Source: Palsa-504 sp050011155
Lineage (GTDB): Bacteria; Actinomycetota; Actinomycetes; Streptosporangiales; Streptosporangiaceae
Length of the DNA stretch: 64,000 bases
Direction of reading: 5' to 3'
Assembly (NCBI GenBank): GCA_050011155.1
Contig: JBEKJP010000004.1
Coordinates: 62,001-126,000 of the forward strand
Shown piece after piece: positions 60,257 through 64,000 of the stretch (position 1 is its first letter; every line of letters starts with the position of its first letter). Both the position numbers and the translations under genes were made by a program. The notes beneath the pieces were generated by a model. That model did not search any database and had not been told where the DNA came from. It saw nothing but the letters and a program-made list of their open reading frames with translations.

Positions 60257-61559
60257 CACCGCGACCATGGTCAACGGCTTCGACATGTCCACCGTCGACG
60301 CCCTCGACCCCGAGCTGCGCACGATCGTCGAGCGCCGGGCGCGCCTGCTCGGCCCGGCCTACAAGCTGTTCTACCGCACCCCGGTGCGCATCGTCCGGGG
60401 CGAGGGCGTGCACCTGTACGACGCGGACGGGCAGGCCTACCTGGACGCCTACAACAACGTGCCGTCGGTCGGGCACTGCCATCCGCGGGTGGTGGAGGCG
60501 ATCACAAGGCAGGCGGCCACCCTGAACACCCACACCAGGTACGCCAGCGAGCTCATCCTGGACTACGCCGAGCGGCTGCTCGGCACGTACCCGGCCGGGA
60601 TCGGGAACGTCATGTTCACCTGCACCGGCAGCGAGGCGGTCGACCTCGCGCTGCGCATCGCGCGCTTCCGCACCGGCGGTGACGGCGTGGTGATCACGGC
60701 CAACGCCTACCACGGGGTGACCGCGGCCGCGGCCGAGATATCGCCCAGCCTCGGCCCGGCTGTCCCGCTCGGCCGCTCGGTGTGGACGGTCGCGGCGCCG
60801 GGTCCTGACGACACGCAGGATTCCCTGGCCGGCCGGGTGCGGACGGCCATCGCCGACATGAACCGGCACGGCGTCCGGCTGGCCGCGTTCATCGCCGACA
60901 CCCTGTTCTCCTCCGACGGGATCCGCCCGGAGCCGGCCGGGTTCCTGCGGCCGGTGGCCGACGCGGTGCGCGCGGCGGGCGGCCTGTTCATCGCGGACGA
61001 GGTCCAGCCCGGGTTCGGCCGCACCGGCGCGGCCATGTGGGGCTTCCAGCGCCACGGCGTCGAACCCGACCTGGCCGTCATGGGCAAGCCGATGGGCAAC
61101 GGCATGCCGATCGCCGGGGTGGCCGCCCGGCCGGAGATCCTGGCCGAGTTCGGCAGCAAGATCAGGTACTTCAACACGTTCGGCGGCAACTCGGTCTGCG
61201 TCGCCGCCGCGGCCGCGGTGCTCGACGTGATCGAATCCGAGGGCCTGCGCGAGAACGCCAGGACCGTGGGCGCCTACCTGCGCGACGCCCTGGAGTCGAT
61301 CGCCAAGGACGAGCCCCGGATCACGGCCGTGCGGGCGTGCGGCCTGTACGCCGCGGCCGACTTCACCGACACCGATACCGGCGCGCCCGACGGCGACGCC
61401 GCCCTGCGCGTGGTCAACGGCCTGCGCGAGCGCCGCGTCCTGATCAGCGCCACCGGCCCGGACGGCGCCAGCCTCAAGATCCGCCCCCCGCTGCCCTTCA
61501 CCCAGGCCAATGTCGACCAGCTCGCCGACGCCCTGACCGACACCCTCCGCACCCTGTGA
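60249..61559 (+). CDS. Class III aminotransferase / phospho-lyase-like PLP enzyme
   Basis: The product is 436 aa. PLP-fold features are GNVMFTCTGSEAVDLALRIAR, LFIADEVQPGFGRTG, and the Schiff-base Lys in DLAVMGKPMGNGMPIAGV. The N-terminal LFYRTPVRIVRGEGVHLYD and DAYNNVPSVGHCHPRVV closely fit the AGXT2L/ethanolamine-phosphate and phosphohydroxylysine phospho-lyases. Those enzymes eliminate phosphate and ammonia from an amino-alcohol phosphate, matching the kinase encoded just upstream. It overlaps the kinase gene by 8 bp and is convergent with the exporter, which begins the next base. Confidence 0.87.
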   Translation: MRDTATMVNGFDMSTVDALDPELRTIVERRARLLGPAYKLFYRTPVRIVRGEGVHLYDADGQAYLDAYNNVPSVGHCHPRVVEAITRQAATLNTHTRYASELILDYAERLLGTYPAGIGNVMFTCTGSEAVDLALRIARFRTGGDGVVITANAYHGVTAAAAEISPSLGPAVPLGRSVWTVAAPGPDDTQDSLAGRVRTAIADMNRHGVRLAAFIADTLFSSDGIRPEPAGFLRPVADAVRAAGGLFIADEVQPGFGRTGAAMWGFQRHGVEPDLAVMGKPMGNGMPIAGVAARPEILAEFGSKIRYFNTFGGNSVCVAAAAAVLDVIESEGLRENARTVGAYLRDALESIAKDEPRITAVRACGLYAAADFTDTDTGAPDGDAALRVVNGLRERRVLISATGPDGASLKIRPPLPFTQANVDQLADALTDTLRTL

Positions 61560-63188
61560 TTACCGGCCCTGTTCCCGGGCCTTGCGCGGCAGCCCGAACC
61601 CGAGCGCGAACGAGCCGGCCAGCAGGGCCGTCGTGGCCAGCGCGGCCCACTCGGCCGCGTGCAGGTACAGCGGCACGTGCGGCCCGATCCCGCCGCCCCG
61701 CGAAGCCAGGGCGAAGAAGACCGCGCCGATCCCGGCGATGCCGAGCGACATGCCGAGCGAGTTGACCGTCTGCAGCACGCCGGCGGCGGAGCCCATCTCC
61801 CGCGGCCGCACGCCGGCCATCACGATGTCGAACAGCGGCACGAACACCATGCCCATCCCGATCCCGCCGACGATCATCGGGCCCAGCAGGTCCGCGGTGG
61901 AGATCCCGGCCCCCGCGCCGCGCAGCACCGCGTAGATCCCGAGCAGCCCGGCCGCCTCGACGATCAGGCCGGCGTGCAGCACCCGGCGGCCGAGCTTGGC
62001 CATCGTGATGCCGCCGATCGCGGAGCCGACGAACGCGCCCGCCGCCCACGGCGCGGTGGTGACGGCCGAGTGCCACGGGGTGAAGCCCAGGCCGTTCTGC
62101 AGGAACACGTTGAAGATCATCACGATGCCGCCCAGCGACCCGGTGAACACGACCGAGAACACGATGCCCGCGAGGTACGGACGGTTCCTGAAGACAGACG
62201 GCTCGACCAGCGGGGCGCGGCCCGCGCGCTGCCGCCGCACCTGGTACCAGCCGAACCCGGCCAGCGCCAGCACGGCCCCCGCCATCATCGCGAACGACCA
62301 GGCCGGCCAGCCCAGCGAGCGCCCCTGCGCCAGCGGGAAGACCAGGCCGAACATGCCCAGGCCGGCCAGCAGCGCGCCCGGCAGGTCCAGCCGCCCGCGC
62401 CGCGAGCCGCCGGCGCCAGGGCCCGTGTTAGCCGTCTTGGGGAGGGTCCGGACGCCGAGCGCCAGCGCGGCCAGCCCGACCGGCACGTTCACCGCGAAGA
62501 TGGCCCGCCAGCCCGAGCCGAACAGGTTCAGGCTGATCAGCCCGCCCGACGCGATCGGCCCGAGCATCGCCGACAGCCCCATCACCGGCCCGTACACGCC
62601 GAACGCCTTGCCCATCTCGTGCGCCGCGAACAGGTCCCTGATCAGGCCGAACACCTGCGGCAGCATGATCGCCCCGAACAGTCCCTGGACCGCCCGGGCG
62701 CCGATGAGCTCGGCCGCGTTCTGCGCCGCGGCGCACGCCGCCGACGCCAGCACGAACCCGGCTATCCCGGTCAGCAGCATCCGCCGCCGCCCGAAGATGT
62801 CGCCCAGCCGCCCGCCGGTCAGCAGCCCCACCGCCATGGCCAGCGCGTAGGCCGCCGTGACCCACTCGACGACGGCGTAGGATCCGCCCAGCTCCCGCCG
62901 GATCGTCGGCGCCGCGACCTGAGCGATGGTCGAGTCCAGCAGATCCATGACCGCTGCCGTGACCACCGTCCCAAACGCCACCCACCGCCACTTCCACCCC
63001 ACGCCCCCCGCCGTCCCCTCGGACTCCGCCGCCCCGGCGTCCGCCGGGCCCTCGCCACCGCCCGAAGCCCGCTCGGCACCGGGACGATGTGACATCGTCC
63101 CGGTTGTATGCGGGTCGCTGTCACATCGTCCCGGTTGCGCCTGCTCTCGAGGCACGATCTCGTACGTGGTTTCTGGTGCTGCTGACAT
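61560..63188 (-). CDS. DHA2-family MFS exporter (14 helices)
   Basis: The product is 542 aa from ATG 63186-63188, with GGGAGG 8 nt upstream. Fourteen helices follow a 76-residue hydrophilic N-terminus. Helix 1 motif MDLLDSTIAQVAAPTIRREL, loop GGRLGDIFGRRRML and motif C-like LGPIASGGLISL are those of EmrB/QacA exporters. The N-terminus includes REQAQPGRCDSDPHTTGTM, encoded by the dispersed GACATCGTCCCGG repeat, suggesting that a repeat entered the coding sequence. It is divergent from the TetR gene, a standard exporter-repressor pair. Confidence 0.87.
   Translation of the reverse strand: MSAAPETTYEIVPREQAQPGRCDSDPHTTGTMSHRPGAERASGGGEGPADAGAAESEGTAGGVGWKWRWVAFGTVVTAAVMDLLDSTIAQVAAPTIRRELGGSYAVVEWVTAAYALAMAVGLLTGGRLGDIFGRRRMLLTGIAGFVLASAACAAAQNAAELIGARAVQGLFGAIMLPQVFGLIRDLFAAHEMGKAFGVYGPVMGLSAMLGPIASGGLISLNLFGSGWRAIFAVNVPVGLAALALGVRTLPKTANTGPGAGGSRRGRLDLPGALLAGLGMFGLVFPLAQGRSLGWPAWSFAMMAGAVLALAGFGWYQVRRQRAGRAPLVEPSVFRNRPYLAGIVFSVVFTGSLGGIVMIFNVFLQNGLGFTPWHSAVTTAPWAAGAFVGSAIGGITMAKLGRRVLHAGLIVEAAGLLGIYAVLRGAGAGISTADLLGPMIVGGIGMGMVFVPLFDIVMAGVRPREMGSAAGVLQTVNSLGMSLGIAGIGAVFFALASRGGGIGPHVPLYLHAAEWAALATTALLAGSFALGFGLPRKAREQGR
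63078..63137. repeat. GACATCGTCCCGG-family repeat within the exporter gene
   Basis: ACCGGGACGATGT (63078-63090), G, then its complement to 63104, followed by a third unit TCACATCGTCCCGGTTG to 63137. Across about 60 bp it matches 58757-58818 with few changes. Confidence 0.8.
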
Positions 63189-63283
63189 CGGATGAGCCTC
63201 CCGTTGTCTTGTCTGTCTTGCCCGCCGCCGACTGCCGGTCCCGCGCCACCGCCGCACGCGCGGGCGCCACCGTCAGAACTAAC

Positions 63284-63332
63284 GGAACAAAACCTTCTGT
63301 TCCAACTCTAACAGAACGGAATGGTTTGTTCC
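63284..63332. promoter_or_regulatory. Two operator-like repeats GGAACAAA-n-GTTC
   Basis: GGAACAAAACCTTCTGTTCC (63284-63303) and, on the other strand, GGAACAAACCATTCCGTTC (63314-63332) agree at 16 of 19 positions. They lie between the exporter and the TetR gene, 22-70 bp before the TetR ATG, and are the likely TetR binding sites. Confidence 0.6.
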
Positions 63333-63353
63333 AGTACTTGCTACACTCTTCTC

Positions 63354-64000
63354 ATGACCGACACGAACGCGCGGGCCGGAGCCAAGGGGCCCAGGCGAGC
63401 CCGTGCTGGCCGACAGGGCCCGATGAGCGGCCGTCAGGCCGAAGCCGCCCGCAACGACCAGCGGATCCTCGACTCGGCCCGGGCGGTGTTCGTGGCCGAC
63501 CCCGGCGCGCCGATCACCGCCGTGGCCAAGCACGCCGGCGTCGGCATCAGCGCGCTGTATACCCGGTACGGGAGCAAGGAGGAACTCCTCCGCAAGCTCT
63601 GCACCGACGGCCTGCTGATCTTCGTGGCGGAGACCGAGAAAGCCCTGGAGCGACTAAAACGGGGGGAGAACCGCTGGCCGGTCTTCGCCGGCTACATGCG
63701 GAACCTGACCGACGCCGACACCAGCTCGCTGACCCGCGCCTTGGCCGGCCAGTTCGCCCCCACGCCGGAGATGTTCGCCCTGGCCACCCGGTCCAGCGAG
63801 CTGAGCGAGGAGCTGTTCGGCCTGGTCCGCGACGTGCTCCGGCCCGACCTGGCCCTGCACGACATCTCGCTGTCGTTCGAGCTGGTGGCCGCGCTCAAGT
63901 TCGCCGACCCCGGCCGGACCGCCGAGCTGCGGCGGCGCTACCTGGCCCTCATCCTCGACGGCATGCGGGCGACCGGCCGCGACCAGCTGCCCGGCTCGCC
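63354..64000 (+). CDS. TetR-family regulator, 3' end missing
   Basis: 215 residues are visible and the frame is open at the window end. After a basic N-terminus (KGPRRARAGRQG), the HTH is at about 40-85 (ILDSARAVFVADPGAPITAVAKHAGVGISALYTRYGSKEELLRKL), typical of TetR. The ligand domain is incomplete. It is divergent from the DHA2 exporter with two operator-like repeats between, so it probably represses the exporter and itself. Confidence 0.88.
   Translation, partial: MTDTNARAGAKGPRRARAGRQGPMSGRQAEAARNDQRILDSARAVFVADPGAPITAVAKHAGVGISALYTRYGSKEELLRKLCTDGLLIFVAETEKALERLKRGENRWPVFAGYMRNLTDADTSSLTRALAGQFAPTPEMFALATRSSELSEELFGLVRDVLRPDLALHDISLSFELVAALKFADPGRTAELRRRYLALILDGMRATGRDQLPGS

Overview
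The window is about 70% G+C, densely coded on both strands, uses many GTG/TTG starts and many ATGA-type stop/start overlaps. These traits, an AfsR/SARP-type regulator, an F420-type (Ddn) protein, DUF6879/DUF5753-XRE modules and a VKOR/DUF929 pair point to a filamentous actinomycete, possibly Streptosporangiales-like. The genus cannot be fixed from sequence alone.

Layout. (1) 1-3.9 kb: end of a membrane dipeptidase, then a coupled operon pgeF-murL-murD2, the alternative route that adds L-Glu to UDP-MurNAc-L-Ala and epimerises it afterwards. (2) 3.9-9.7 kb: housekeeping enzymes (PPOX-like, methyltransferase, pentapeptide repeat, Ddn-like, type B carboxylesterase, gamma carbonic anhydrase, amidohydrolase). 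(3) 9.7-20 kb: a palindrome-rich gap, a winged-helix/collagen-like/coiled-coil protein, a DMT transporter, a copper/cytochrome oxidase assembly operon (membrane-SCO fusion, lipoprotein, CtaG-like), an S51-like/CysRS-tail fusion, and a VKOR plus DUF929 oxidative-folding pair. (4) 20.5-24.8 kb: a large BTAD/NB-ARC/TPR regulator and serA. (5) 24.8-31.2 kb: an accessory, defence-like island with a TIGR04141/DUF6119 gene behind a 32-bp perfect palindrome, a small protein/DUF6879/XRE triad, and a Schlafen AlbA_2 gene behind a 19-bp inverted repeat. (6) 31.2-37.9 kb: a gamma-glutamylated polyamine/amine catabolism operon (PuuD, GntR, permease, GlnA-like, ALDH, SDR). (7) 38.3-39.6 kb: an XRE/MmyB-like regulator facing a 34-codon small gene that has its own Shine-Dalgarno and terminator hairpin.

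(8) 39.6-58.4 kb is the most unusual part: a His-Asp signalling region around a Kai-like module. It contains kaiC, two tandem kaiB genes, at least four histidine kinases (one decayed), four stand-alone receivers, a PAS protein separated from its kinase by one in-frame TGA, a LuxR regulator fused to a kinase remnant whose phospho-acceptor His has become Arg, and a second KaiC-like ATPase lacking the canonical Glu-Glu pairs. A DHA2 transporter, a small membrane protein and a GH127-type enzyme are interspersed.

(9) 59.1-64 kb: a hydroxylysine-kinase-like phosphotransferase coupled to a class III aminotransferase/phospho-lyase, then a DHA2 exporter divergent from a TetR regulator that runs off the window, with two operator-like repeats between them. 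Two dispersed palindromic repeat families occur: TCATGATCGCG hairpins at 10.1 and 25.3 kb, and GACATCGTCCCGG palindromes at 58.8 and 63.1 kb. I see no tRNA, rRNA, CRISPR array or intact insertion sequence.
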